From assembly GCF_034057115.1 (NCBI RefSeq), contig NZ_CP139195.1, forward strand, positions 1 through 64,000: 64,000 nt of DNA, in the 5' to 3' direction. Source of the DNA: Pseudomonas sp. AN-1. GTDB taxonomy: Bacteria > Pseudomonadota > Gammaproteobacteria > Pseudomonadales > Pseudomonadaceae. The notes under the pieces are model-generated. The model was not told the DNA's origin. It did not search any database and worked only from the letters and a program-made list of their open reading frames with translations. The translations under genes were made by a program, and so were the position numbers. Shown here piece after piece: positions 53,550 through 61,589 of the stretch. Numbering within the stretch: position 1 is the stretch's first letter; every line of letters begins with the position of its first letter.

Positions 53550-54392
53550 ATGTCTCTCGTGAAACCTGCAGCTTTGTTCGTGTGTGTGGCGCTGGCCGGC
53601 TGTGCCGGCAAGACCGATTCGACCGCCTCCGCGCTGAAGGAGGGCGGGGCAAAGCCGGGAGCGGCACAGCAGGTGGCCCAGGCCGACAAGGCCAAGGCGC
53701 CGGCGGTCAAGCCGGCCGCTGCCGTGCCTGCCAAGGCGGAAGGCAAGCCCGAGGCGGCCGCGCGCAAGGTCGCCGAGGCACCGGCCGAGAAGGCCGAGAA
53801 GAAGCTGGCCGCGGCTGGCAAGGAAGAGAAGGGCGGCTGGTGGCCGTTCGGCGGCAAGGACAAGGCCGAGCAGAAGTCCGCCGAAGATAAGGTGGCGAAG
53901 AAGCCCGAAGCCGCCAAGGTCAGCCAGGCCTGGCTGGATGACCACGAGAAGCGCCTGCGCGCCGCCGTGGCGGGCAGCAAGTTCGAGGTCGAGCGGCGTG
54001 GCGACGTGCTGGTGGTGGTGGCGCCGGTGGATCCCTCGTTCAACAAGGATCGTCCGCACATGCTGCTGCCGGTGACCCTCGGCCCGCTGACCCGGGTGGC
54101 CAAGCTGGTGGAAAGCGACCCGCTCAATGCCGTGCTGGTGCTCGGTCACAGCGATGCCGGCAAGGATGCGGCGCTCGACCGCAAGTTGAGCCTGGAGCGT
54201 GCCCAGGCGGTGGCCTCGATCTTCCGCATGAGCGGACTGCGCAGCGATCGCCTGCTGCTCAAGGGGGTCGGTGCGGACAAGCCGCGGGCGACCAACGACA
54301 GTGCCACCGGCCGCGCGCAGAATCGCCGCATCGAGCTGCTGCTGACCCGCCGCGACAGCCTGTCGGCCGTGCTGGCGCAGGCCAGCCGCTGA
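53550..54392 (+). CDS. OmpA-family lipoprotein with Lys/Ala-rich linker
   Basis: This 280-residue lipoprotein has a signal peptide with lipobox ALAGC (lipid Cys18). Residues about 30-135 form a low-complexity linker rich in Ala, Lys, Glu and Pro, interrupted by GGWWPFGGK. The C-terminal OmpA-like domain (about 170-270; VLVLGHSDAG, LERAQAVASIFRMSGL, GADKPRATNDSATGRAQNRRIELLL) should bind peptidoglycan. The linker could span the periplasm. It is likely an outer-membrane tether; a specific function is not evident. It stands alone. Confidence 0.85.
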   Translation: MSLVKPAALFVCVALAGCAGKTDSTASALKEGGAKPGAAQQVAQADKAKAPAVKPAAAVPAKAEGKPEAAARKVAEAPAEKAEKKLAAAGKEEKGGWWPFGGKDKAEQKSAEDKVAKKPEAAKVSQAWLDDHEKRLRAAVAGSKFEVERRGDVLVVVAPVDPSFNKDRPHMLLPVTLGPLTRVAKLVESDPLNAVLVLGHSDAGKDAALDRKLSLERAQAVASIFRMSGLRSDRLLLKGVGADKPRATNDSATGRAQNRRIELLLTRRDSLSAVLAQASR

Positions 54393-54479
54393 GGAGTGCG
54401 CCGGTCTTGCCGCCGGTCAGTGGCGGCGAGGTCGGCCGGTGGTTAAGTTAGCCATGTTCATTGCCCAAGGAGTTCTGCC

Positions 54480-55127
54480 ATGACCCAGTCGCTTGCCGAC
54501 ATGCGTCGCGACTACACCCGGGATGGTCTGTCCGAGGAGCAGGCGCCGCTGGAGCCGTTCGCCCTGTTCCACCGCTGGTTCGCCGAGGCGGTGCAGACCG
54601 AGCAACTGCCGGTGGAGGCCAATGCGATGACCCTGGCTACCGTCGACGCCGAGGGGCAACCGCACTGTCGCGTGTTGCTTCTCAAGGCGCTCGATGAGCG
54701 CGGTTTCACCTTCTTCACCAACTACGACAGCGCCAAGGGCGAGCAGCTGCTGGGCAATCCGCGCGCCGCCATGACCTTCTTCTGGCCGGCGCTGGAGCGC
54801 CAGGTGCGCATCGAAGGGCGGGTGGAGCGGGTGACCGCGGAGGAGTCGGATGCCTACTTCAAGGTCCGCCCGCTGGGCAGCCGGCTGGGTGCCTGGGCCT
54901 CGCCGCAGAGTCGGATCATCGACGGTCGTGGCGAACTCGAGCGGCTGCTGGCCGAAACCCAGGCGCGCTTCATGGAGACTGCGCCGCACTGTCCCGAGCA
55001 CTGGGGCGGCTACCGCCTGCTGCCGGAGCGCATCGAGTTCTGGCAGGGGCGCCCCAGCCGTCTGCATGATCGGCTCAACTATCGCCTCGAACAGGGCGCC
55101 TGGGTGCGCGAGCGCCTGGCGCCCTGA
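54480..55127 (+). CDS. pdxH: Pyridoxamine 5'-phosphate oxidase
   Basis: This 215-residue FMN enzyme oxidises pyridoxine or pyridoxamine 5'-phosphate to pyridoxal 5'-phosphate. Landmarks are DPLxPF-like [57 protein letters not shown] and the C-terminal [15 protein letters not shown]...[12 protein letters not shown] lies upstream of the ATG at 54480. PLP made here serves DapC and CsdA among many others. Confidence 0.96.
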   Translation: MTQSLADMRRDYTRDGLSEEQAPLEPFALFHRWFAEAVQTEQLPVEANAMTLATVDAEGQPHCRVLLLKALDERGFTFFTNYDSAKGEQLLGNPRAAMTFFWPALERQVRIEGRVERVTAEESDAYFKVRPLGSRLGAWASPQSRIIDGRGELERLLAETQARFMETAPHCPEHWGGYRLLPERIEFWQGRPSRLHDRLNYRLEQGAWVRERLAP

Positions 55128-55136
55128 ACTCCGCTG

Positions 55137-55376
55137 TCAGCGGGCGGTCGGATATTCGGCGGCGGCCTGCGCCAGCCAGGCTTCCAGCGCCTTGCGCTTG
55201 ACGCGCCGGGCCTGGGCTTCCTGCAGGCGCTCGAGCATGTAGGCGCGCTTGGCCGGGTCGTCACCGCCGAAGGACAGGGCGAGGTCGCGGTCGGTCCAGC
55301 GCCGGATGCGCCTGTACAGCCACCAGTGGAAGTACAGACCGGTTACAGTAGTAATGAAGATGATGAAGTAGTCCAT
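55137..55376 (-). CDS. Small membrane-anchored hypothetical protein
   Basis: This 79-residue protein has one N-terminal membrane helix (MDYFIIFITTVTGLYFHWWLY) followed by a strongly basic and helical tail (RRIRRWTDRDLAL, then KRAYMLERLQEAQARRVKRK). The positive tail places the C-terminus in the cytoplasm. I do not recognise the family. It ends ten bases from pdxH, convergent to it, and starts about 100 bases from the divergent Gly-zipper lipoprotein gene. Function unknown. Confidence 0.72.
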   Translation of the reverse strand: MDYFIIFITTVTGLYFHWWLYRRIRRWTDRDLALSFGGDDPAKRAYMLERLQEAQARRVKRKALEAWLAQAAAEYPTAR

Positions 55377-55475
55377 GTCGGGCTCCGTGGAAAGCGTGCC
55401 CACCCTAGCCGATCGGGGCGTGGTGGAAAAGCGCCGCCGGAGCCGGTGGGACCACAGGCAACCTGGAGAGCAGTC

Positions 55476-55937
55476 ATGCGTAGATCGGCAGTATTCCTGA
55501 GTCTGGCCGTTGCGGCCCTCGCGGCGGGAGGCTGCGCCTCGAACCTGGGGGGCGACGTGTACACCCGCGACGAGGCGCGTGCCGTGCAGACGGTGCGCAT
55601 GGGGACCATCGTTGCCCTGCGCCCGGTGCGCATCGAGGGGACCAAGACGCCGATCGGCGCCGGCGCTGGCGCCGTGGTCGGCGGTATCGGCGGCAGCACC
55701 GTCGGTGGCGGTCGCGGCAGCGCGGTCGCGGCGGTGATCGGTGCGGTGGCCGGCGGTCTCATCGGCGCGGCGACCGAGGAGGGTTTTACCCGCACCCAGG
55801 GCGTGGAGATCACCGTGCGCGAGGATGACGGCACCATGCGTGCCTACGTGCAGGAAGTTTCCGAGGGCGAGATCTTTCGCGTCGGCGAGCGTGTTCGCGT
55901 GCTGACGGTCAACGGCACCAGCCGCGTCGCCCACTGA
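55476..55937 (+). CDS. SlyB/Pcp-like glycine-zipper lipoprotein
   Basis: This 153-residue outer-membrane lipoprotein has a signal peptide with lipobox AAGGC (lipid Cys20) and a glycine-zipper segment (about residues 63-102: GAGAGAVVGGIGGSTVGGG and AVIGAVAGGLIGA) that can insert in membranes, followed by a small beta domain ending FRVGERVRVLTVNG. This is the Pcp/SlyB pattern. SlyB proteins stabilise outer-membrane protein complexes under stress. Start at 55476 with GGAGAG upstream. Confidence 0.87.
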   Translation: MRRSAVFLSLAVAALAAGGCASNLGGDVYTRDEARAVQTVRMGTIVALRPVRIEGTKTPIGAGAGAVVGGIGGSTVGGGRGSAVAAVIGAVAGGLIGAATEEGFTRTQGVEITVREDDGTMRAYVQEVSEGEIFRVGERVRVLTVNGTSRVAH

Positions 55938-56038
55938 CATCCGCTTTTCCGGACGCCCATGCGGTTTGCGGGCGTTCCCGGCCGCCAGCCGCAGCAGCTC
56001 ACGCAGCCGCTGCGCGGTTCCTTTCCCTCCCGTGACGC

Positions 56039-56701
56039 TCAGTCGCGCGCGCCGCCCAGTGCGGCGCAGCCTTCGAGCGGAGCCTCTTTGCCCAGGCGCA
56101 GACGTGCCTGCAGGTGGCTGAGGGTGCCGCTCATGCTGTCCTCGCAGCGTCCCGGCGTCAGCCACAGCTCGACGCGCTGGCCGTCCGCTTCGCTGGAAAA
56201 GCTCAGGCGACCCTCCGGCAGGCTCTCCTCCAGATAGGGCAGGGCCAGCGGCGCGCTGTCCGGCCGCTCGAGCACCATGCCGCGGGTGGTGACGCGCAGC
56301 GACCAGGCCGGCTCGTTGCCGCTGGCGCGCACGACCAGCCGCTTGAAGTCCGCCTCGCCGCACCCCGGGCCCTCGGCCTGCAGCCGGTACAGGCGCTCCA
56401 CCGCGAACAGGCCGTCGCCGCTCGGGTCGGCGTCCAGCTGGCCGCCGAGATCGGCGAACAGCGGCCGCGCCGGGTCGCCCTGCAGGCGCGCGGCCGCCTC
56501 CTCCAGCCCCAACTGAGCGGCATCGAGCAGCAGCAGGTGGCGCTCCTCGCCGCAGGGGCTGAGCATCAGCATCTCGCCGGTACGTACCAGTTCGCCCTGC
56601 ACGCGCACCGGCTTGGGCTGCGGGGCCTCGGACGTCCACGGCAGCCACTGGCAGCCGGCGAGCAGGGAAGCCAGGCCGAGGGCTGCGGGTGCAATACGCA
56701 T
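56039..56701 (-). CDS. Hypothetical lipoprotein of the COG3650 type
   Basis: This 220-residue lipoprotein has a signal peptide with lipobox LLAGC (lipid Cys17). Two similar regions can be recognised: one around ELVRTGEMLMLSPCGEERHLLLL and another around ASGNEPAWSLRVTTRGMVLERP with WLTPGRCEDSMSGTLSHLQA, the latter typical of COG3650 putative lipoproteins. Several Cys could form disulfides. Start at 56701. No function is known. It is divergent from ihfB. Confidence 0.75.
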   Translation of the reverse strand: MRIAPAALGLASLLAGCQWLPWTSEAPQPKPVRVQGELVRTGEMLMLSPCGEERHLLLLDAAQLGLEEAAARLQGDPARPLFADLGGQLDADPSGDGLFAVERLYRLQAEGPGCGEADFKRLVVRASGNEPAWSLRVTTRGMVLERPDSAPLALPYLEESLPEGRLSFSSEADGQRVELWLTPGRCEDSMSGTLSHLQARLRLGKEAPLEGCAALGGARD

Positions 56702-56890
56702 GTCTAGTCTCCACTCCAGAATGCGCCACACGGTAATCGCCGGCATCGCCGACCACAAGCCGCCGGCGGGGCCGAACGCGCATTTTCACAATCGCCCGGT
56801 GCTGTCAATAGCGTCGGGCTGGCCAAACCCCGCGGACCATGCTAAAACCACTAGGAACTGATCTAGCCGCTTGAAACACAAGGGAAAACC

Positions 56891-57175
56891 ATGACCAAGT
56901 CGGAGTTGATCGAACGCATCGTCACCCATCAGGGACAGCTGTCGTCCCGTGATGTCGAGCTGGCCATCAAGACCATGCTGGAGCAGATGGCGCACGCGCT
57001 GGCCGCCGGCGACCGCATCGAGATCCGCGGTTTCGGCAGCTTCTCGCTGCACTATCGGGCGCCGCGGGTCGGGCGCAATCCGAAGACCGGCGAGTCGGTC
57101 CGTCTGGATGGCAAGTTCGTTCCCCACTTCAAGCCGGGCAAGGAGCTGCGCGACCGGGTCAACGAGCCGAGCTGA
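56891..57175 (+). CDS. ihfB: Integration host factor beta subunit
   Basis: This 94-residue DNA-bending protein pairs with IhfA. It has the HU/IHF fold with the beta-arm segment [21 protein letters not shown] that wraps DNA. In most Pseudomonas genomes ihfB follows rpsA; here rpsA is absent and a divergent lipoprotein gene lies upstream, so ihfB must use a promoter in the 189-base gap. lapA follows in the same direction. Confidence 0.95.
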   Translation: MTKSELIERIVTHQGQLSSRDVELAIKTMLEQMAHALAAGDRIEIRGFGSFSLHYRAPRVGRNPKTGESVRLDGKFVPHFKPGKELRDRVNEPS

Positions 57176-57218
57176 CCCGGCCGGCGAGGCGCTGCCACTC
57201 CCTGTCCGAGGAGTACCC

Positions 57219-57524
57219 ATGTACTGGATCAAACGCATCCTGGTGGCTGTAGCCGCCCTGCTGGTCGCCGCGATTACCCTGGTGTTCATCCTCGAGAACC
57301 AGAGCCACGCGCGCCTGCAGTTCATGACCCTGCAGAGCCCCGAACTGCCGGTGGCCTTCTTCGTCGCCCTGGCCTTCATCGCCGGCGGCCTGGCCGGTGT
57401 CCTGCTCAGCCTCTACCTGCGTGCCCGCCTCAAGTTCGCCCTGGCGCGCAACCGCAGCGAGCTGGGCCGCTGCCGCAAGGAGCTCGACCGCCTGCGCGAG
57501 CAGCTCGCCAGCAAGGACGCCTGA
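57219..57524 (+). CDS. lapA: LPS assembly protein LapA (DUF1049)
   Basis: This 101-residue inner-membrane protein has two helices (about residues 5-27 and 45-68) and a cytoplasmic basic/coiled tail. The pattern ITLVFILENQSHARLQFMTLQSPELPVAFFVALAFIAGG is the DUF1049 signature. LapA partners with LapB to control LpxC turnover and LPS synthesis. GAGGAG is upstream of the ATG, and lapB follows after three bases. Confidence 0.9.
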   Translation: MYWIKRILVAVAALLVAAITLVFILENQSHARLQFMTLQSPELPVAFFVALAFIAGGLAGVLLSLYLRARLKFALARNRSELGRCRKELDRLREQLASKDA

Positions 57525-57527
57525 GGC

Positions 57528-58691
57528 ATGCCCGAGCTGCTCTGGCTCGTCCTGTTCATGCTCGCCATCGGCAGCGGCTGGTGGCTCGGTCGACGCGAGC
57601 GGCAGCCGCACGTGCAGCGGCGTGGCGCCGCCGCCATCAGCAACAACCACCTGCTCGACGACCAGCCCGACGCCGCCCTGCAGCGTCTGGTCGAGGCGCT
57701 GGAGGTCAGTAACGAGACCTTCGAGACCCACCTCGGCGTCGGTCGCCAGTTCCGCCAGCGCGGCGAGCTGGCCAAGGCCACCGAGGTCCATCAGAACCTG
57801 TTGACCCGCCCCGAGCTGGGCCGCTCCCAGCAGGAGCGCGCCCAGCTCGAGCTGGCCAACGACTTTCTCTCCGCCGGCGAACTGTCCCGCGCCGAGCCCC
57901 TGCTGCAGAACCTGGTCGACAGCGGCGCCGCGGTGCTGCTGCAGGCGTTGCGCAGCCTGCTGCGCATCTACGAGCGTGAGCGCGAATGGGCCAAGGCCAT
58001 CGAGGTCGGCGCGCGCCTGGCCGGCGAGGACCCGGCGGTGCGGGTGGCCACCGCCCACTATCACTGCGAGCTGGCCGAGCAGCAGTTGCGCCGGCGCGAG
58101 GCGCAGGCCGCGCGGCCGCTGCTGCTGCAGGCGCTGCGCGGCGATCCGGGCTGCGTGCGCGCCAGCCTGATCCTCGCCCGCCTCGACTGGCAGGCGGGGC
58201 ATGCCGATGCGGCCATGCGCCAGCTGCTGCAGGTGGTCGAGCAGGATGCCGAGCTGTTCGCCGAGGCCCTGCCGCCGCTGCTGCAGTACGCGGCCAGCGA
58301 CGAGGCGCGCCTGCGTCTCGAGCAGGTGCTGGGGCGCATCCTCGAACGCTTCGATGCGCGGCGTGCCGATCCGCTGCAGCTGGCGCTGGCCGACCTGATC
58401 GCCCAGCGCGTGGGTAGCGCGGCGGCCATCGAGCACCTGCAGCAGTGCCTGGCCCGCCAGCCGTCGCTGCCGCTGATGCTGCGCCTGCTCGACTACCAGC
58501 GCGACAGCGCGCCGGAGGCGTGCCGCGCCCAGCTGTCGCCGCTGCGCGAGGCGCTGGCCAGCCTGCTGGCCAGTGCGCCGCTCTATCGCTGCCACCACTG
58601 CGGCTTCCAGTCCCGCCAGCTGTACTGGCAGTGCCCGGCCTGCCACGGCTGGTCGACCATCCGCCGCCAGCTGCGCCCCGGCCTGGCCTAG
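57528..58691 (+). CDS. lapB: LPS assembly protein LapB (YciM)
   Basis: This 387-residue protein has an N-terminal membrane helix (about 3-20), a series of TPR-like helices (about 35-340, with NNHLLDDQPDAALQRLVEAL and TFETHLGVGRQFRQRGELAKA) and a C-terminal rubredoxin-like metal site (CHHCGF and CPACHGW). In E. coli it presents LpxC to the protease FtsH and balances LPS against phospholipid. The stop TAG (58689-58691) lies within the left end of a repeat element. Confidence 0.93.
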   Translation: MPELLWLVLFMLAIGSGWWLGRRERQPHVQRRGAAAISNNHLLDDQPDAALQRLVEALEVSNETFETHLGVGRQFRQRGELAKATEVHQNLLTRPELGRSQQERAQLELANDFLSAGELSRAEPLLQNLVDSGAAVLLQALRSLLRIYEREREWAKAIEVGARLAGEDPAVRVATAHYHCELAEQQLRRREAQAARPLLLQALRGDPGCVRASLILARLDWQAGHADAAMRQLLQVVEQDAELFAEALPPLLQYAASDEARLRLEQVLGRILERFDARRADPLQLALADLIAQRVGSAAAIEHLQQCLARQPSLPLMLRLLDYQRDSAPEACRAQLSPLREALASLLASAPLYRCHHCGFQSRQLYWQCPACHGWSTIRRQLRPGLA

Positions 58692-58836
58692 CAGGCTGTT
58701 GAAAAAACGTAGGCGAGGCAGCCGAGGCAAGGCAAAAACGGCCGAAAAAGCGCAGTTTACGTGCTGTAAATGAGCATTTTGAGGCCGTTTTTAACGCAGC
58801 ATCGGCAACGCAGGTAGTTTTTCAACAGCCTGCTAG
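58688..58836. mobile_element. 149-bp MITE-like element with 19-bp terminal inverted repeats
   Basis: Both ends carry the same 19-base inverted repeat, CTAGCAGGCTGTTGAAAAA at 58688-58706 and its exact complement at 58818-58836. Inside, AAAAACGGCC and GGCCGTTTTT form a further pair, so the whole element can fold into a long hairpin. It encodes no protein. The TAG in each terminal repeat is the stop codon of the flanking convergent genes. I recall similar CAGGCTGTTGAAAAA repeats in Pseudomonas genomes; whether it is a transposon relic or a terminator-type repeat is not settled. Confidence 0.8.
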
Positions 58837-60032
58837 ATCGCCCCGTCCTGCTTCAGCGCGGTGATGCGCTCCGCGTCGTAGCCCAGGCGCGCGAGGATCG
58901 CCGCGGTGTGCTCGCCCAGCTGCGGGCCGATCCACTCGGTGCCGCCGGGCGTCTCCGACAGCTTCGGCACGATGCCGGGCATCCGGAACTCTTTCCCGTC
59001 CGGCAGGCGCGCCTTCTGCAGCATGTCGCGGGCGAGGAACTGCGGATCGCCGAACATGTCCTCGGCGCTGTAGATGCGGCTGGCCGGCACCTCGGCCTGC
59101 TGCAGCACCGCCAGCACCTCGTCCAGCGGCAGCGACTGCACCCAGCGGTCGATCACCCCGTACAGCTCGTCGCGCCGCGCATCGCGCCCGGCATTGTCGG
59201 CCAGGCTCGGGTCGCTGGCGAGGTCGTCGCGGTCGATGGCCAGCATGAAGCGCCGGAAGATGGCATCGCCGTTGGCGCCGATCTGCACGTGCTTGCCGTC
59301 CGCGCTGGTATGGATGGAGGAGGGCGTGATGCCGGGCATGATGTTGCCGGTGCGCTCGCGGATGAAGCCGTAGACGTCGAACTCCGGCACCAGGCTCTCC
59401 ATCATGGCGAACACCGCCTCGTACAACGCCACGTCGACCACCTGGCCCTGGCCGCCGTTGACCTCGCGGTGGCGCAGCGCCATCAACGCGCCTATCACCC
59501 CCCACAGCGCGGCGATCGAGTCGCCGATGGAGATGCCGGTGCGCACCGGCGGACGGTCCTCGAAGCCGGTGATGTAGCGCAGCCCGCCCATCGACTCGCC
59601 CACCGCGCCGAAGCCCGGCTGGTCCTTCATCGGTCCGGTCTGGCCGAAGCCGGACAGGCGCACCATCACCAGCTTCGGGTTGAGCGCGTGCAGCACCTCC
59701 CAGCCGAGACCGAGCTTCTCCAGCACGCCGGGGCGGAAGTTCTCGATGACGATGTCCGCTTCGGTCACCAGCTGCTTGAGGATGGCCTGCGCCTCGGGGT
59801 GCTTGAGGTTGAGGGTCAGCGACTGCTTGTTGCGGGCCTGCACGAACCACCACAGCGAGGTGCCCTCGTACAGCTTGCGCCACTTGCGCAGCGGATCGCC
59901 GCCGTCGGGCGACTCGATCTTGATCACCTCGGCACCGAACTCGGCGCAGATGCGCGAGGCGAAGGGGCCGGCGATCAGGGTGCCGAGTTCGATGACCTTG
60001 AGGCCGGCGAGGGGTTTGGCGGGCAGGGACAT
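58833..60032 (-). CDS. CaiB/BaiF family CoA-transferase
   Basis: This 399-residue class III CoA-transferase moves CoA between carboxylic acids. Family landmarks are GLKVIELGTLIAGPFASRICAEFGA at the N-terminus, ENFRPGVLEKLGLGW, VRLSGFGQTGP and the catalytic Asp171 in ISIGDSIAALWG. The substrate cannot be read from the sequence. The start at 60032 is chosen to give the normal N-terminus; upstream in-frame codons are poor. Its TAG stop lies in the right terminal repeat of the 149-bp element. Confidence 0.9.
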   Translation of the reverse strand: MSLPAKPLAGLKVIELGTLIAGPFASRICAEFGAEVIKIESPDGGDPLRKWRKLYEGTSLWWFVQARNKQSLTLNLKHPEAQAILKQLVTEADIVIENFRPGVLEKLGLGWEVLHALNPKLVMVRLSGFGQTGPMKDQPGFGAVGESMGGLRYITGFEDRPPVRTGISIGDSIAALWGVIGALMALRHREVNGGQGQVVDVALYEAVFAMMESLVPEFDVYGFIRERTGNIMPGITPSSIHTSADGKHVQIGANGDAIFRRFMLAIDRDDLASDPSLADNAGRDARRDELYGVIDRWVQSLPLDEVLAVLQQAEVPASRIYSAEDMFGDPQFLARDMLQKARLPDGKEFRMPGIVPKLSETPGGTEWIGPQLGEHTAAILARLGYDAERITALKQDGAI

Positions 60033-60138
60033 GGTGGCTCCGTGGCGGCAAGGGATGGCCAAGCCTAGGCGATTGCGCGCGGCGCGGCGAGGGGCTGGAG
60101 CCCATGTGCGCGTTCTGTGCGCGGCTTGGCGAAAATCC

Positions 60139-60168
60139 CACATGTGAGACATGGCGATCACACATGTG
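60139..60168 (+). promoter_or_regulatory. Tandem CACATGTG palindromes upstream of the yjfI operon
   Basis: Two 8-bp palindromes CACATGTG (60139-60146 and 60161-60168) are spaced 22 bases centre to centre, about two helical turns, and end 18 bases before the first gene. This suggests a dimeric regulator binding on one face of the DNA. The 10-base gap between TGTGA and TCACA does not fit the CRP/Vfr consensus. Confidence 0.45.
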
Positions 60169-60186
60169 ATGCTCTAGCCTCAGGGC

Positions 60187-60819
60187 ATGGACAGCAAATC
60201 GTCGGCCTACTACCAGCGTCTGTACCGCCAGCGCCTGCGCGAGCAGGGGCTGGTGAAGAAGGAAGTGTGGATACGGCCCGAGCATGCGGCGCAGCTCGCG
60301 GCCATGGAACGCAAACTGCGCCAGCCCGCCAGCGGGCTGGACTCAACGGAGGAGGGGGGTATGCACATGCCCAGGCTATGGACCACCGGCGAGCTGTACG
60401 AGGCGCTGGCGAACGTGGAACTGCTGCGCGCCGGTCGGGCCAGCATCGAGTTGCTGCAGGGGGCCGACCCCAGCCTGCACCTGACCCTGCACGACTACGG
60501 CGACCTGCCGCTGTTCGCTGCGGTGGTCGGCGAGCAGATCCTGGTCGAGGCGCTGCTCTGGCCGCAGGCCGACGTGCGCGATCCGGCCGCCTTCAACGAG
60601 GAAGTGCTGCGCACCCACAAGCTGTTCCCGCTCTCCAGCATCGCCCTGGAGACCCTGGCCGACGGCCGCTCCTGCTACCTGATGTTCGGCGCCCTCAGCG
60701 CCGCCGCCAGCCTGGCCGACGTGGTCTGCGAGATCGAGACCCTGGCCGACAACGTCATCAGGGCCACCGAGGCCTACGAGGACTTCCTGCTTCCTGCCGT
60801 CGAGGAGAGCCGCGCATGA
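60187..60819 (+). CDS. YjfI family protein (DUF2170)
   Basis: This 210-residue protein begins with a basic helical segment (YYQRLYRQRLREQGLVKKEVWI) that resembles ribbon-helix-helix-type starts, and then has the DUF2170 domain (about 60-200; LHLTLHDYGDLPLFAAVVGEQILVEALLWP, RTHKLFPLSSIALE). The same domain is encoded before PspA-like YjfJ in E. coli. The role is unknown. It overlaps the pspA-like gene by four bases, so the two proteins are made together. Confidence 0.85.
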   Translation: MDSKSSAYYQRLYRQRLREQGLVKKEVWIRPEHAAQLAAMERKLRQPASGLDSTEEGGMHMPRLWTTGELYEALANVELLRAGRASIELLQGADPSLHLTLHDYGDLPLFAAVVGEQILVEALLWPQADVRDPAAFNEEVLRTHKLFPLSSIALETLADGRSCYLMFGALSAAASLADVVCEIETLADNVIRATEAYEDFLLPAVEESRA

Positions 60820-61517
60820 ACGTGTGGAGCAAGCTGCTGACCGCCCTGCGCGGCGGCGCCAACGAGGCGGGCGAGGCGCTGGTGGACAGCCAGGCGCTGC
60901 GCATCCTCGACCAGGAAATCCGCGACGCCGACCAGGAGCTGCGCCAGTCGCGCGAGGCGCTGGCGGAGATCATGGCCAGGCAGAAGCTGGCCAGCGAGCG
61001 GGTGGGCAAAGCCGAGGCCAAGGTCGCCGAGTACGAGCAGTACGCGCTCAAGGCGCTGGCCGCCGACAACGAGACGCTGGCCACCGAGGTGGCGGAGAAG
61101 ATCGCCACCCTGGAAGCCGAGCTGGCGAGCGATCGCGAGCAGGCCGCGGGTTTCGCCGCCAGCGTCACGCGCCTGCGCCAGGCGGTCAGCCAGGCCGAGG
61201 GGCACATCAGGCGGCTCAAGCAGCAGGTCGACACGGTCAAGGCCACCGAGAGCGTGCAGCGCGCGCAGCTGGCGGTGGCCCGTCGCCACGGCGGCTCGCA
61301 GGCCAAGCTGCACACCGCGGTGGAATCGCTGGAGCGCATCAAGCAGCGCCAGGCCGAGCGCGCCGCCCGCCTGGAGGCCGAGGCCGAGCTGGCCGCCGAG
61401 CAGCCGGAGGCCAGCCTGGAAGGCAAGCTGCGCGCCGCCGGCATCGTCCCCGACAACGGCAGCGCCGCCAGCGTGCTGGCGCGGTTGAAGGACAGGGCGG
61501 CGCACGACGCCACCTGA
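60816..61517 (+). CDS. PspA/IM30 family membrane-stress protein (YjfJ-like)
   Basis: This 233-residue protein is almost entirely helical coiled coil (about residues 25-190), with the PspA/IM30 pattern ALRILDQEIRDADQELRQSR. PspA proteins form rings and rods on the inner face of the membrane and limit proton leak under stress. It lacks a clear N-terminal amphipathic helix as long as that of PspA proper, though MNVWSKLLTALRG may serve. Start overlaps yjfI (ATGA). Confidence 0.88.
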   Translation: MNVWSKLLTALRGGANEAGEALVDSQALRILDQEIRDADQELRQSREALAEIMARQKLASERVGKAEAKVAEYEQYALKALAADNETLATEVAEKIATLEAELASDREQAAGFAASVTRLRQAVSQAEGHIRRLKQQVDTVKATESVQRAQLAVARRHGGSQAKLHTAVESLERIKQRQAERAARLEAEAELAAEQPEASLEGKLRAAGIVPDNGSAASVLARLKDRAAHDAT

Positions 61518-61589
61518 CGCTCACGCCCAGCCTCGCCGCGCGCAGTTCCACGCTGCGTGCGGCTCCTACGCTTTCACGGACGGAACACG

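Noticed and set aside
58688-58836. CRISPR-like repeat
   Set aside because: There are only two terminal repeats in inverted orientation and no spacers, so it is an inverted-repeat element and not a CRISPR array.
60141-60164. CRP/Vfr site made of TGTGA and TCACA before yjfI
   Set aside because: The half-sites are ten bases apart instead of six, so they do not fit the consensus; the CACATGTG palindromes explain the pattern better.
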